Below the pieces are notes generated by a model. It searched no databases. It was given only the letters and a program-made list of their open reading frames with translations, and was not told the origin of the DNA. Positions 25,549-39,000 of a DNA stretch of 64,000 nt are shown here, piece by piece; positions within the stretch are counted from its first letter, which is position 1; each line of letters opens with the position of its first letter. The translations under genes were made by a program, and so were the position numbers. Source of the DNA: Callaeas wilsoni. Taxonomy: Eukaryota > Chordata > Aves > Passeriformes > Callaeidae. The stretch spans positions 19,014 to 83,013 of the forward strand of contig VWPU01001321.1 in NCBI GenBank assembly GCA_013398955.1. The letters are read 5' to 3'.

Positions 25549-26849
25549 GATGTCTGACACAATAAGCTGTTGTATGGCAAGAATTTGTGTGGGATGTAAA
25601 GTGACAAAGAAGCTTCAGACACAGAACTATCACGAATTACTCATCACCTGGAGCTCTTCAGAGCACTACAGAGAAATATTTGACTCAAGAGGATTGTTCT
25701 TGGAATGGGTGTTGAAATGTGTGGACTTCAAGTCACGTTGCTGTTTGAGTGGCTATCTGCAACTTTTACTTTCGCTGTGCTGCACATACAGCATTATAAA
25801 GTAATTTTACACCTTCTACTAGCAACAAGAGGCTGTTTAAATCTTCAGGGCTTCTGGAAGCATAGACCTGGACATTCTGTCAGGGATAAACCTCCTGAAA
25901 CTTTGCATGACCAGCTAGGCTCACACTGCCATAGCTGGGGTGGCTCAGCCCATAAACCCCAGAGCCATCGTTGGACAGTTTACTATCAGCTGGCACATAT
26001 GGATATAGGTCAGTGAGTCAGATCCTCCTAAAGGCAGCTTTTGGGTGAGATGAGTGTCTCAGCCTTGCTTAATTTCATGTGACTAAACTTCTAATCATGC
26101 TCAAAGCAGGCTCTGTGGCTGTGCTCTGGGCAGACTGCCTGAAGCAGCTTCAACCAGAGAAGCTCTGAGAATGGGCATCTCAGTCACAGTTGCTAAGGGT
26201 TTGCTTTCCTGTGACCTACTGCTTTTTCTTCTTATTACCCCATGAAAACTGAGCAGCAGAGTAAGCTGAAAAATGTCTGAACTTTCTCCTTTGTTTGGCA
26301 GGAATAGTTTCAACCTGTGGTTGTTTGCCATAAGCACGTTGTTTGTCCATATGTGGCCTCTCTATAGCTGATAGGTGACAGTAATGCTACCTATGACAGA
26401 TGTCAGATAAGCTCCTAGCACTTGTCCTTGGGGCCATTAGTGCTCCCAAACTGGATGGTTCATGCTGGCAAAGCTTTGGCTTTTCCTAAAAATGTACGCC
26501 GTTTAACCTAAACTGGTTCAACTTGGTTCAAAGGCTCTCCTTTTTTTCTCCAGAGAAAGAGTGCAGTTGTTTTTGCCGTGGTAAGCAACACTTTATGTCC
26601 CACCTCCAGAAGTGGCCCAGACTATATTGGGTTTCATGCACTGCCAGTAGCAGTGTGTTTGAAGCTAAGTGGGAGACCCTTTATCTGTTTCAAATACCCT
26701 TTTAGAGCTTCTCCGCGAGATGTTTGTTCTTGTGCGGTTGGCACTCTAAATTCTTGACATACCTTAATCCAAGTCAAGATATTAACGTGAACAGGTTAAA
26801 ACTATGTAAAACACTTCGAGCGGCTGTAATTACGGCTTTATACTGATGC

Positions 26850-26888
26850 TGCAGTTATTGTAGTTACAGTTAATTTACAATAACTGCA
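26850..26888. repeat. 13-bp perfect inverted repeat with CAGTTA motifs
   Basis: TGCAGTTATTGTA (26850-26862) and TACAATAACTGCA (26876-26888) are exact reverse complements around a 13-nt spacer. CAGTTA or its complement TAACTG, the MYB-type core, occurs three times (26852, 26867 and 26881). A GTAATTAC homeodomain-type palindrome lies just upstream at 26826-26833. Confidence 0.85.
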
Positions 26889-28814
26889 AGAAAGCTGTGA
26901 AGCAGTCTCTGCCAATGCCGCTGTTGCTCTGGAGGAAGCTGCTGTGTGTCAGCTGCTGCCAGCAGAGTGCATTGCAGTCAGCTTCAGCGTGGTGACTTGG
27001 AAAATAAGCCACAGCACAGCTCACGCCTCTGGAGGCCAGTGGGTGGCAGGCTGCGACAGCCACTGGTTACCTGCTCCCACGTTTCCCCTCAGGCTGAGCT
27101 GAGATCAAGTCCTGAAAAGGCTGCTGCATCCCCCAGTTTCTTCCCTGGTATCTGGACAGATGTTGATATGTAAGAGAAATTAGCTGTGTCTGTAGGCAGC
27201 CTGCTCGTAAGGAAGGACAGAAATATTCCTTTAACACATGTAACATTGCTGGACCTGACTTTTCTTATAGCAGGACTTTGAATAAAGCCTTAGCCAAATG
27301 AAGATCAGCTTGGGCAAATCAGTGTGATAAGGCAGGTTCTCATCAATATGAAAATAAGTTTTTTAGAAATATTGCTGAGACTTAATTTAAAAGGCTGATT
27401 GGGGTGGATGGGAGCAGAGTTTCATAGACGTCCCAAACAAGGATTGACTAATGTATATTTACTGATTCCATCTGTAAAGCAGGATAGCTTTAACTTTACA
27501 AGCTTGTTCTTCTAGTTTTTGAGTTAAAAATTGGCTTTTGAGAACAGGCACAGGCCTTATCACCATGATGGTAACTGCTGTGAAAAACCACACGCTGCAG
27601 ATGTCAGTTCTTCTGCCCCTATTTGAATGAGGGCAGAGAAAAATCTGCTGTTTGGTCAGGTTTACTAAGGCTTGTTAAACATCCAGCTGTAGAAAAACTG
27701 CAGATGGGAACTAGCCTTCTCCCATAAGAGAGGCTCAAAAACGTGCCCCCTTGTACAAGGCCATGATTTCAGGTGGTGCAATAAAAACGGATTTGCAGCC
27801 ACAGAAGGGGAATGATTAAGGGTCAAATGTGCTTCAAGGAGGAACTGGTTTGCCCTGACGTATGCAAGTAGTCATGATTCTAGGAAACACATCACTGATA
27901 CTGAGGTTGGTAAATGAAACAGAACATTTTGTGTGTCTTTGGGATACATAAATCCTGGAAGAGCTGTGGGCACGTACTCTTTATGCTGGTTGGTGCTGGC
28001 TCGGTGCTTCCCACAGTGATTCTGCACCTATGACTGGCTTTACAAGCCAGAAACTCTGCTAACGCCCTGGCCTGACTGGGGGCAGAAATTTATCTGCCAT
28101 CCAAATTATCTTGGGATGATTACTGATGTTTTAATTAGGGATTCACATAACTAGTTGTTTGAGGGAGGGGGTGTTCTTTTTTTGTTTTTGCTTTTAATGT
28201 GCTCCAAATTTATTCTGCTTTTTTCCATTCCATCCTCTTTCTTCTGGATTGCACACTCTGTAGGGGAGCTCTGATCTGAGGCCTTGCCTTATGCTATACT
28301 TCTGATAGCAAATGTGAATTTCTCAAAACATGGACTTGAGAAGGTTTTCTCAGCAGGTATTAAGTTTCTGACTTGCTGTCTCCTTCAACAGATTGGGAGA
28401 AACTGCTTGTTTATGCTGCGAAGCAGAGAGCTCTGCAGAGTTCCTGTTCTTAGATGGAGTTTTCAGTTCTTCCCTGCTCTCCAGAACTTGCTGCTGTGGT
28501 TGAGAGCACAGTTAAGAGTGATTTCAGTTTGTCCTCCTGAACACCTGCGTCATTGCTTGGTGCCAGTGGAATATCTGAAATGAAATTGAAGTCCGTCCAT
28601 TGGCGGATCGCTGCTCACCAGTGAATGAGTGCAGGCACTGGTGATCCATGTAATCCTTCAGATCGTTGCCTGGCTCCAGCTTTGGACCTGCAGCTCACTG
28701 TTTACCAAAAATTGTGTTTCATCTGCTATCAAAATGCTGCCCGGCAGCTGAGCTCTGGTGTGGGCTCAGCCTTGCTTTTTGTTTACTTTTAATATTACAA
28801 AGCCAATGAGAAGG

Positions 28815-28846
28815 CCCAGCTGAGATCAGAGTCCAGCTCAGCTGGG
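28815..28846. repeat. 10-bp perfect inverted repeat with two CAGCTG E-boxes
   Basis: CCCAGCTGAG (28815-28824) and CTCAGCTGGG (28837-28846) are exact reverse complements with a 12-nt spacer. Each arm holds CAGCTG, an E-box bound by many bHLH factors. Confidence 0.85.
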
Positions 28847-31800
28847 TTTTCATGCTTGCATGCTAAAAATAATCCCTGCTAGGAGTGCGTTGTAACTTAA
28901 ACAGACCGGCAGGAATGGTGCCTGTTTTACAGGACAGGGAATTCAGGTGGTGTGTGGAAAAGGTGACTTGCTTGTGGTTCCATGAGGAGTTTTTGTCAGA
29001 GACAGAAGTTTAACTTGAATCTGAAATTCTGCTCCAGGGCTCCTGCTGTCTTGCTCAGCTGCTCTGGGAAGTGGTCAAATGAGTGCTGGTGGTTTTGCGT
29101 TTGGCTGTCCTTTGGCTGTGGTTTGCTGCTCTTCTGTGCAGATGTGGCAACTGCCAATGTCACTGTTGTGCCTTCACAGCACTCAAAGCTAGAGAGCAGT
29201 GGATTGTGTGCACTTACTGCTTGCAGAACCTTAACCTCTTTTAGGTAAGACTGTAGAAGTCTTAACTGTTAGTTAAGGGATTCTCATTCCCTTTTTGTTC
29301 CTTGTGTTTAATGTTGCTTTGCTGTTACTCAACAACTTTCCTGTTCCATGAGGGGAAAATGCCCCTGAGAGTCTGACTCACTGATATAAAACAGGAGAAA
29401 AAAGAACTTTAAGGTTCCTGTTTAATGCTAGTCTACTGCCTGCTTTGAAAACAATGTCCTGCTTTATGATGTCTGGTTTAGTTAAGATAAGTTTGTTCTG
29501 CTCCCTTGCTAAGGGATTTTAAAAGAAAAAAGTAGAAAGAAGAAAGCCCGACTCTGAAACAGCACAGGTTTAGGTTGCACCTGTGGCTCAGCCCAAAAAT
29601 GTACCTCAGGTTTAGTATAATTTAGTCAGAAGCTTCCAGCTCTTTCTTGAACTGCTCCTCCTTCAAGGCCTTGCTAAACAAAACCTCTTTAAGCATAGGA
29701 GGTTAATGAGAAATGTTCTAGTACAGTAAAATTTGAGACAGCAATGGATGTAGTTTGGTCATGAGCTCACTGCCACTGAAAGGGGATGGCCTCACTTCCC
29801 CTCCTATTTTGTTCTTATTGCATCCCTTGGGCTGGTCCTGATGTTCGTGTGGCCCCAGGCCAAGCTGATGTAACTCACTAAAATGGCATGAGATGAGCCA
29901 AAACAAAACGAAGGCTTTTTGCCAGGTCGGTGCACTGAATCTGTGTCCCTGGAGCTGAGAAGCACACAGACCTATGCAAGGGCAGCTCAGAGGGGATGGA
30001 GAAGGACACCTTCCTGGGGAGGCTTAGTTTGGCTCAGCTGTGTTTTGGAACTGTTGGACCGGCACTGGTCCAGTGAGTGCTTCCCTTCCAGGAAAGAGTG
30101 GCAGGATTACTTCTAAACCTGTAACAGGAAGACCTGGACCGTCAAAGTCCAGGGCTGTCTTCATGACAGGGACTGTCTCCAACCTGGGAGCTGTGCCTTG
30201 TTGGAAAAAGCAAAAGACCTTGTCCTTTGGAAGGTGCACAGACAGCTCTTGCTGGGAGGCGCTGGTGGTTGGTGACTTCTTCAGAAAGACTTGTGTCACC
30301 AGTGCTTGAGAAACTCCCCCTGCATGGGCAGTGCAGCACTGGAGATTTGCCCCCACTGGCAAACCTTTTAAGGAGGCTAGAAGATTGGATTGAAACCATG
30401 GGTATGGAAAACATCAGCAAGTTAAAGTCAAGAGCTAATAGGCAGTGCCACTTTAAAATTTTTCATTCTGCTCTGGAGATTATTGGCACAGCCTCCTTCA
30501 GTAAATGCAAAGTGGTTGCCATGGAGGACAGGAAATCCCTCGTCTGCACAGAGAAAGAAAACATTGGAAACTGTCCTACTGTAAAGCACAGCTGCCTCTG
30601 TGCTGGGAGAGGGGTGCTTGCTTCTACGGTGTGTTTTCCAAAGGTCTCTGTTTTTGTCTGCAAATCTTTGCACATATTTGCTCTGTTTCTTAGTGGGCTG
30701 CTTGTGCGTTTAAGAAGAGCTGGACAAAAGAAGTGGGAGCAGCTGGTTAGGACTAGTTTTAAGTGCCCTGATTAATGTGAGAAGCAGGAGGGATTTTCAC
30801 TTGGAAGTAAGATACTTAGCAAACTTTCAGTGTATGCCTCTCCGTTTAACTCTGCAGCTCCTCTCATTCTTGTTTCCCTCTACCTTGCCTCTCTGCCTTT
30901 TCTTGCCTCAGACCTCTTGGAGCTGCAGGCCTCTGTGCTGTGCTGGCTCTGTGTCCTCTACCTGGAATCTTTAACATATCCTGGCTGCTGTTGCTGGAGG
31001 TGGGAACACCAGTTTGGGCCACGTGTGCAGATCGAGCAGCTGGCCATCTGTTCCTGCAAATACCCAGATGTTTAGAGCTGGCCTGTCCTTTTGAGATGGG
31101 TAAGAAGTGAGACTCGAGGCAGATCTTTCAGAACATGCTGGTGCCATCTTTCCACTGCAGGCTCTGCAGGAGGATCCAGTTCCCTCAGGAGCTGAGACCA
31201 GACAAGCCTGTGGTGGGTTAACTAACTTTGTCAAGCCATCACTGTTAATTAACATCATCAAGCTGTATAAAGGCTGAGCTGCCTGGATGCTGCTAACCCA
31301 TGAATACCTCACCTGTCACCAGGGTTGTCATTCTTCCCTATGGACTGCTTCAGAGGCCACATCAGCAGGTTACCACTGATGTACACCACTGGTTATTGAT
31401 CACCTGTAGATACTGATCACCACTGGATCAGGAATTTCCCTTCCAGAAACAGGTTTGTCAGTTGTTTAGTTCAGGTCTGGTTCTGTCCCATGGCTGTCCA
31501 CACCATTGCAATCCCAAGTTGTGTTTTGAACAGAAGAAGAGAAGGCCATGTCTGACTTGGTGAGCTTTAGCCTTTGCTTGGCAAGGTTTTCTGGGCCAAG
31601 TTTTTGAGCTGGTGCTCATGAAGCTGGACTTGTTTCAAGGCTCCAGAGGATATTCCTGCAAGTAGATCATGGTGTTCTGGGAGGTGTTCTGGCTGGAGAG
31701 GAAAGGGAGCTGTGCTCGTCAGATTCTCATTGTACACCAGTCACTGCTTTCAACATGACGCGTTAAATCAGCAGCCAGGTCTCTGGGGATCCCTCTCGGA

Positions 31801-32041
31801 ATTGCTCATAGGGACATTGTGGGTGAATTTAAGGTACCTTTGGCACCCAGTGTGATGGGAACAGTGTCAAAATCCCAGAACTCCTGTATCCTTCCTGAAG
31901 CTGCTCCAGGATTTCCCTTGCAGCTGTTCCCAGCCTTGCCACAGCCCAGCTTTTATGCGGTGCGGAATGTTCAAACAACCCTCTTGCTCTGCTTCTTCTC
32001 ACGTTGGGAGAGAGTCTTCTGACATCACCTGGCATGGCTGT

Positions 32042-32057
32042 GTTGACTGGAGTCAAC
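32042..32057. repeat. Palindrome GTTGACT-GG-AGTCAAC
   Basis: Seven-base arms separated by GG. The right part, CTGGAGTCAAC, recurs exactly at 32134-32144, 87 bp downstream. Confidence 0.8.
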
Positions 32058-35000
32058 GCAAGACTGATTTATACCAGCAGGGCTCCCTGGCTGTGTTTGC
32101 CCAGCCCTGAATAAGGCAAGTTGTGACGTCTGTCTGGAGTCAACACGAGGCCACCCGATCCATGTCTTCCTTTTATGACTGACCACAAAGTGCCACCTCC
32201 TCCTTTCCACCACCAGCCCTCCCTGGGTATATTTGCACAAGTCAAGTCCCACCCTCCGTGCTGCTTCATTTTCCCATCAATGGCTGGGAATCCTGTGTCT
32301 TCATCTTGCTGGGATGGGGTTCCTCTTCCCTGATGTGAGGCTGGGCTTTTTAAGCTTCACATCCATCTGTCGCAGAAAGCCTGCTTAACCCCGGGCATGG
32401 CATTCTGGGGCTGGACTGGCACCATTTGGCCCATTGGTGTAGGGCCTGCTTGGGTTTCTTTAGGGCTACCTGATTCTCAGAGTGTTTCTAGTTCTTTGGC
32501 CTGTAAAACCTGCAAGGTGACATGGAAACCACTCACTGATGTCAGTCAACAAGGCAACGTGAAAAAAAAGCCCCTGCCTGTCCCTTATGTGCGTGCAAAA
32601 GGAGGAATAAAAGGTAATAAATGAAAATGGAGATGGTCTTGCTCATCTTCAATTTGGTTGTCAATGACAACCATTCTTGAAACTGCGTGTTGCATGGAGC
32701 CTGTTCTTTTAATTTTCTAGAGGACCAGGACATCCTTTTGTTAAAAAAAGGGACCAAAGAACTTGCCTGGAGGTAAACAAATTTCTTGCTTTAGATCTCA
32801 GGACAGTGTCTTCTTCCTTTGTGGCACGGATTGGCAAAAAGGGCATCAAGAGCTCGGTGTTCTGCAGGAGAAAGGCAGGAGGCAATGTTAATGGAACCAG
32901 CGCTGGACGGTTGTGTGTCTGTCCATCTTTTGCATTTTGGATACACACACCACTCTTTATAAGTCAGACATTTTGAGGGGCTCAGGAGAGGATGACTTGG
33001 AAAATCCTTTGGGCTGCATTAAAGCAAGTGCAAAATGCAATGTGGCACCTGGGTGCTGTGCGTGGCTCAGCCTTTGCTCGAGTAGAAGATGGGAAAATGA
33101 TAGATTTATTTGCTCTCCTTGGGACTGTGCACATAATATTTGTGTGCCTGAATGAAATGGCAAGCTGGAGGATGTGCTCTGGAGGGAGAAACATGATGCT
33201 TGGCTGAAAAGCTTTCCTCTGGCAGGATAATTTGGTCTACAGAAACCGGTTAATCATAAAAGCCATGTGGTGTGCGAGGACACAAGGCTGAAACTGCCAG
33301 AGCTTCCTTGGTGCACACAACAAGCAGGGGGAGGTACAATGCAAGCAGGGAGTTGTCTGTGGCAGACAGGCATCCCTGTGTCTTAGTGGAGAAATCTTTG
33401 CAGATAAACCACCTGACTCTGTTTGGTTACTGAGCAGCTAAAAAAGGAGCAAGGACACTGGGAGGACACTGCTGACTGATGGCTGGTCAGAGATGGATTG
33501 CTTTGGGGAAAGATGGAGGTGGTGACAGCTTCCTGCCCTCTTTCCTCTCCCGACTTCAGCCACGGCAGGAAGGATGTAGGAATCATGTTATCGCATGTTG
33601 GCATTGTGCTGTTGAATATTCCTTCTTGGTGTTCAGCAACCCGCTCCAGAGTGGGTGGTGCAGATAAGAAGGGGCCTGCAAGTGTGGCTTGGGGAGCAGG
33701 CTCAGGAGATAGCCCCAGATCCAGTCCTTGCTCCTGGAACAATGGATCTGGGGTCTTCTGGCAGCTCCCCTGTGGGCTGGACAGGTAGAGCATTTCTGGG
33801 GACACTGCTGGATGTATAAAAAGGGACCATTTCTTTTAAAAGCATAACAGAGAGAAGGAAATGGGAGCTCTGAGTGCACCTCCTGTCCTCCGCCTGCCCC
33901 TCTATGCCAGTGTGTGCATATCCTGTGCCTACCAATGCCACAAGATAAGGCAGCCCTGGAAGGAGACTTGTTTTCTGGGTGAGTGACTGAGCTCTGGGCT
34001 GAAATTACACAATCCTTCTTTAAGTGGCTGTCCTGCAGCTCTGCAAAGGCCTGACAAAGCAGGCAGGGGAGAGGTGGGGAGGTGTCTGTCCCCCAGGCGG
34101 TTGCAAAAGGAGGGCCAGAATGGTGGGGTGCTGATCCCTCACTAATTTGGCCAGAAGTGTGGCAGTACCCCCCAGCTCCAGCACTCTCCAGCAGCTCAGT
34201 CCTGTGACTTTTCAGTGCTCAGAGATGGTTTTCCTTGCTCTCCCAAGAAGGTGAGGAAGATGCTGTGTTGGATGGACATGAGTTGGAGCTGCTTTGCCCA
34301 GGACATGCCATGGAGAGTCAGTCAGTGAGTCAGCCAATGCCCTGGGCTGCACAGTGGGTTTGGAAGCAGGTCGAATCCTGCTGAGCTCTATGAAAAAGGC
34401 ATTTTCTGTGTCCGTAATGTCAGCCTGGATGCACTGCAGAGCATGGACACATCATGGGTACCGTGGCTTTACAGAAAGCTGTTTCTCAGCGTTCTCAGCT
34501 GCAAAGCTGCTCGAGACAGGACCTTTGGTAGCATTTGTGTAACACCTCGTGTACAGGAGTCCCAATCCCAGCTCTAAGTGATCATCCCAGGAGCAGGTGC
34601 ATCCTGGGCCCTCTGAACCTTTGGGGCTCTTTGCTCTGCAGAGCTGGACCCGAGAAAACGGGTCCACCCCCTTGGCCTGGATTTGTAGGAATGCTTAAAG
34701 GAAAGAGTTGTAACGCTACAGTGAACAAGTACAGATTGAAGGGGGGAAAATGGAGGGGAGAGACTGTGTCACTTGCAACACTGGAATAAATCAAGGATCC
34801 CCTGGCTGCAGGAATAATGTACCTTCAGTGTTCTCATCCAAGCACAGAGAGGTATATCCCTCCATATCCGTGACTGTCCTGTTTGCTGATGAGGAGTGTC
34901 CGTGTGCCAGATGCTCGGTTCCCAGAAGGAGGACAAGCTGTTTTCCTGGTGGAAGGAGAGAGTAAAGAAGACCTTTGCTCTGCCCTGAACCTCCCTATGG

Positions 35001-36000
35001 GCTCCATCATTCCTTGTATCCCTGCCTGGCCACTCCACTAGGCCTCCTGTGCCTCCTGGCTGGGCTGTGTAGGATGTGTTCCTGCCGTGTGGGTGTTTTT
35101 GCCGTGAATGATCGAGCCCAGAAATCGGATACATGAAAGCAATATCACGGCTGATTTCCTGGAGCCAGTAAGGACAGGGATTGGAAAAATAGCTTGGCGT
35201 GTTTCAGTGAGGTGCTTCTTGTAGCGTAGCACTAGGCTGGGGAACGAACAGCAGAAAGTGGAGGGTGATGAGCTGTGACAAGGACACCGCAGCAGGTAGG
35301 AGAGGGGCGTGTTTTACTGTGCGTGTTTCCATTCCACAGGGTCCTGCTGTAAATTTGGGAGGAATATGCTCTTTCACTGAGGCAAGGCTGAGTGTAATTC
35401 TCCCTGTTAGGCATCAAAGGTAGGCTATGCTTCCCTGGCAAGTGCAACTTGCTTTCCAGCCTCAGGAAAAGGAGACAACCCAGGAAAATGGCCACATGAT
35501 ATGGATGGCTGCAAAGGTCAGATCAAAGAGGAATCCATAAATGTCCCTGCAAAAACTGGAATGAGAGAGAGTCCACGCACCCCAGAGTGCTTGTACTTAG
35601 GTCTCCAAATGAGGAAAGGAACGTGCAGCGGGCTACACTGCTGTAAAGAAGTTAAAGGTACTTAAGGGTGTTTTGTGGTCAGGTCTGGCCAATTCTGTGT
35701 GTTATTAAATTACCCTCCAGAACAGGGTAGCTGTGTCCCTGCTGCTGCTGGAAGTGCTGCTTGACCCATGCTGTCTCCCAAATCTTGGATACCTGCAGAA
35801 TGAAGCTCCTTGGCATGGGCTGAAGCCACACCAGGGACCATCCTAACAGTCATGGTTCCAACTCCCAGCCAACCCAGAAACTGCCTCCTCCTCACTTTGA
35901 TCCAGTGGGAGGCTGGTTTGTCCCAGCTGATCTCTGTGAGGACAGGGGAATATTCAAGCTCCAGGATACCTGGACAAGGAAAAGACTTAACTAAAGGAGG

Positions 36001-39000
36001 GTCTTTTGGGGCATTTGGTGGTGTCTGGGAGGTGGTGGTGGGGTTCCTGTGGCTGCTCATCTTTCTTGCGGTGGTGCCAGCCTTTCCTGCTGGGCAGCAG
36101 GCTCCTTGTGGCCCCAATGCCTGATGTGGGGTGTTGTGGTGAGGTTCCTGTGCTGGAGAACCTTGTGTATCACTAGAGCCTGTTATTGTTTGGCACGTTA
36201 ACGGGATTGTTTTCCACTTCAGCTGTATTCAGATCATCATCCCAGCTTTAAACCAAATGCTCTGAAGTCAGTCCAAGAAAAGAGTATTTGTTGCTGAATC
36301 TGGGGTTTGCCAGGTCTGTCTGTGCAGCAGGCCACAGGTAGCCTGGCAGCTCTGTTTGCCGCCCAGCTGCAGCCACAAGCACAATGTGTGGCAGAGCTCC
36401 CACCCTCACCTTGTCTGTAAATATTTGTATCCTTCCCTGGTCAATCAACAGCCTGGTATTTGCACAAGGAGAAGGCAACAGATATTTGAAGAATTAATTT
36501 TCTGTGCAGCCCGTTCACAGGAGCTGTGTAGGAAGGATTCTTGGTGGCACTATGGGATAACAAAGCAGAGGGAGCAGCAATGATTCCTTCTGCTGTGTAA
36601 TGATGCCAAGGGGCACGGTCTCAGCAATGTTCCTTTGGGGATTTATGGAGCACTGAGCTTATCTAGCACCTGCCTGCAAAACAGGAGGTGCTTTAGGCTT
36701 GAAGTACCGGACTTTGTAGGCAGCTGCAAAGAACAGGGCTCTTGCTAATGACGTGTCTAATCTCTCATCTCCTGGTGCTTTCCTGAGTCAGCCCGTCCCA
36801 GTGGTTACAGATTTACAGTTTGTTTTTCTAAGCCTCACCTTGGGTCTGTGGTAGCCCAGCTGCCCAGGGGCAGGATAAGGTGGGCAGGCAGCCTTTGCCA
36901 GCGTTCCTGCAGAGCCATGGCCCCTCTGGGATCAGCAACATTCCCAGTGCAACGGGCAGGTTTCTGGAGCAAAGGAAGATGGTGGGGCTCTGATTTGAGG
37001 CTCAGCAGCCGTAACTTCTTGGAGGCCTTGCTTGGCAGTTCCTGCCTGAATACCACCCTCCCTACCATGTGTCTGGACTCATCAACATTGCTTTGGATCC
37101 ACAGTGTGAGGGTTGTCACCCGTGTGATTCTCTGCCCAGCCTTGCCCCATCAGTGGCTATGTGATGGATTGGATCAGGGATCTGCTCCAGCTTAAAACCC
37201 TCTTCCCTCCTGATGGATCCTTCATCATCCTCACAAAACCCAGACGTACCTTGTTCCATCATACCAAAAAAGTGTCTGATAGTTTTCAAACTGTCATGGT
37301 GTCTTGATTCCACTCAGAGACGAAAGAAGGGAGAGGGATGAGCAGGCAAACCAGGCACAGTGAAAACCATTATCCTAATTTCTTCATCTCTAAACTGCTG
37401 CAATCACTGTAGAAGATGTAACATGCGCCTTTAGGGCACATCTCCATTGCAGCCTTTGGTTTGTGGATTGGTGCATGGACTGCTAATGCCACCCTTGCAG
37501 CAGCTTGGAGGCGTCAGGCATCCCAAGCAGGATGGCCATTCCCATGATGAAGCAAAGGGAAGCATCCCTGGGTGTTAGTACACTGCTCACTGCTGCTGGG
37601 GTCGGCTTGACAAGATTTCATTTCCAGCCTTTTTCCTGATGCCCTTCAGGAATACCCTCCCTCTCCCTGCTCAAACAAAAGAAGATTTTGGGGAAATATT
37701 TGCCAAATGTTTCTCTTCGCAGCATCACAGTCTTAACTCCTTCTTCTTGCCTCACTTTTTATCCACAACACCAATTTGTGAGGCCAGGAGTAAAACAGAA
37801 CAGGGAAGTGATCCAGGCTATAAACAACTGGTGAAACTGATAGTTTAGGTGTCACACCACTTGAGAGATTGTGGCTATGGTCAGAGACGTTAGGTGGACT
37901 TCCTAAGAACTGCTCTAGGGTTTTGGGTACAGGCATATTTTGCCTGAAAAGCTACAAACTTGGTATCAGAGAAGGGTTTGGAGAAATATGCAGCTGTCTC
38001 TATTTGCATGTCAGCTTTTGAAGGTAGTGACAGCATATCTCAGGGCAAGGAAGCCCCAAACCCTTAATTACACCTGGAATTGGCCAAAGTGAGTGCGAAT
38101 GATGCACCAGATGGCGTCTGACATTGTTCCATTTTCTGATTGTCTTGTTGGGGAGATGTTTGCCCTGGTTAGAGGGGTGTAACACTGCCACAGAGTCAAA
38201 AACTGTCTATTTTGACCTAGTGAAGGGGAAGGCAGCAGCAGAAGGGGTTGCCCTACAAAGAGGCAAGGACGCAGCTGGTGTTTTTACTGGTCAGTCTCTG
38301 CCTCCTCCATGAAAACATGATGAAGCATGTTTTCACGCAGTGTATTCTCACTTCCTCAGGAAGTGCTCATTCTTTTGAGTGTAGTAGCAGTTTTATTAAT
38401 GGCTTTTCTGGGTTGAAAGGAGGGATACTGCTCTTTCAGAAATGGCTTGTCACCTTTTTTTTGCACAGTGCAGAACAGCTGATGGCCCTGTCTTGGCAAG
38501 TCCAGCCATGCTCTGCCCATTTTTGCCTGTCTCAGGGCACTGTGAGGAAGACTTTTTAGGGTTTTTCTTTCTTTTAGTTCTCCCCATTTGTCACCTTCCT
38601 CGTGGGTTTACCTTGGGATGACCTGGGTGAGGAACTGGCTCTTCTCGTTCGCCTGAGTGTGAGCAGGGACAGCCTGGCCTGTGGGAGAAAGGTCAGGTCT
38701 GCATGTCCCGCTAAACGAGGCAAGGCCAGCCCATCTCCAGCCTGGTTGCCCACATGGCTTGGTTCACAGCCCAGGGAAGCCCAGCAGCGCTCTCCCAGTC
38801 ACAGCTGGGGCATGGCTGGAGGTGGTGGCACGCAGCAGGCTGCTCACGGGAGCGGCATGTGTGTGACAGCCACAGGGTCACAACCACCCCACCGCAGGGC
38901 AATAAAACCTGCTTGCAAGACGGGCTGCAGCCTTCAGAGGATTTAAGGAGTGCGTGATTAGGGCCACAGCAGCACAGAGGGGGGCTCGGGGCAATTCCTG

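Larger units (their letters stand above)
25054..25570 (+). other. SNX5: SNX5 3' UTR
   Basis: AT-rich sequence between the stop codon and the distal poly(A) signal, with no coding potential in the SNX5 frame. The true end depends on which hexamer is used. Confidence 0.55.
25571..36000. other. Gene-free interval, part 1
   Basis: No supported exon, RNA gene or transposon. Contents noted: a 13-bp inverted repeat with MYB-type sites (26850-26888) in an AT-rich block, a 6-bp hairpin in a homeodomain-type AT block (28081-28145), a 10-bp inverted repeat with two E-boxes (28815-28846) and a palindrome at 32042-32057. A 182-codon frame at 30227-30775 has no recognisable relative. Confidence 0.5.

Noticed and set aside
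30227..30775. 182-codon plus-strand open frame
   Set aside because: It shows no similarity I recognise, mixed composition, shadow frames on both strands, and no splice partners.
34343..34381. tRNA-like T-arm: GCAGG stem, TCGAAT loop, CCTGC stem, with a vaguely A-box-like stretch upstream
   Set aside because: The loop is one base short and lacks the leading T, the A-box-like stretch is only a dozen bases away, and no acceptor or anticodon stem forms.
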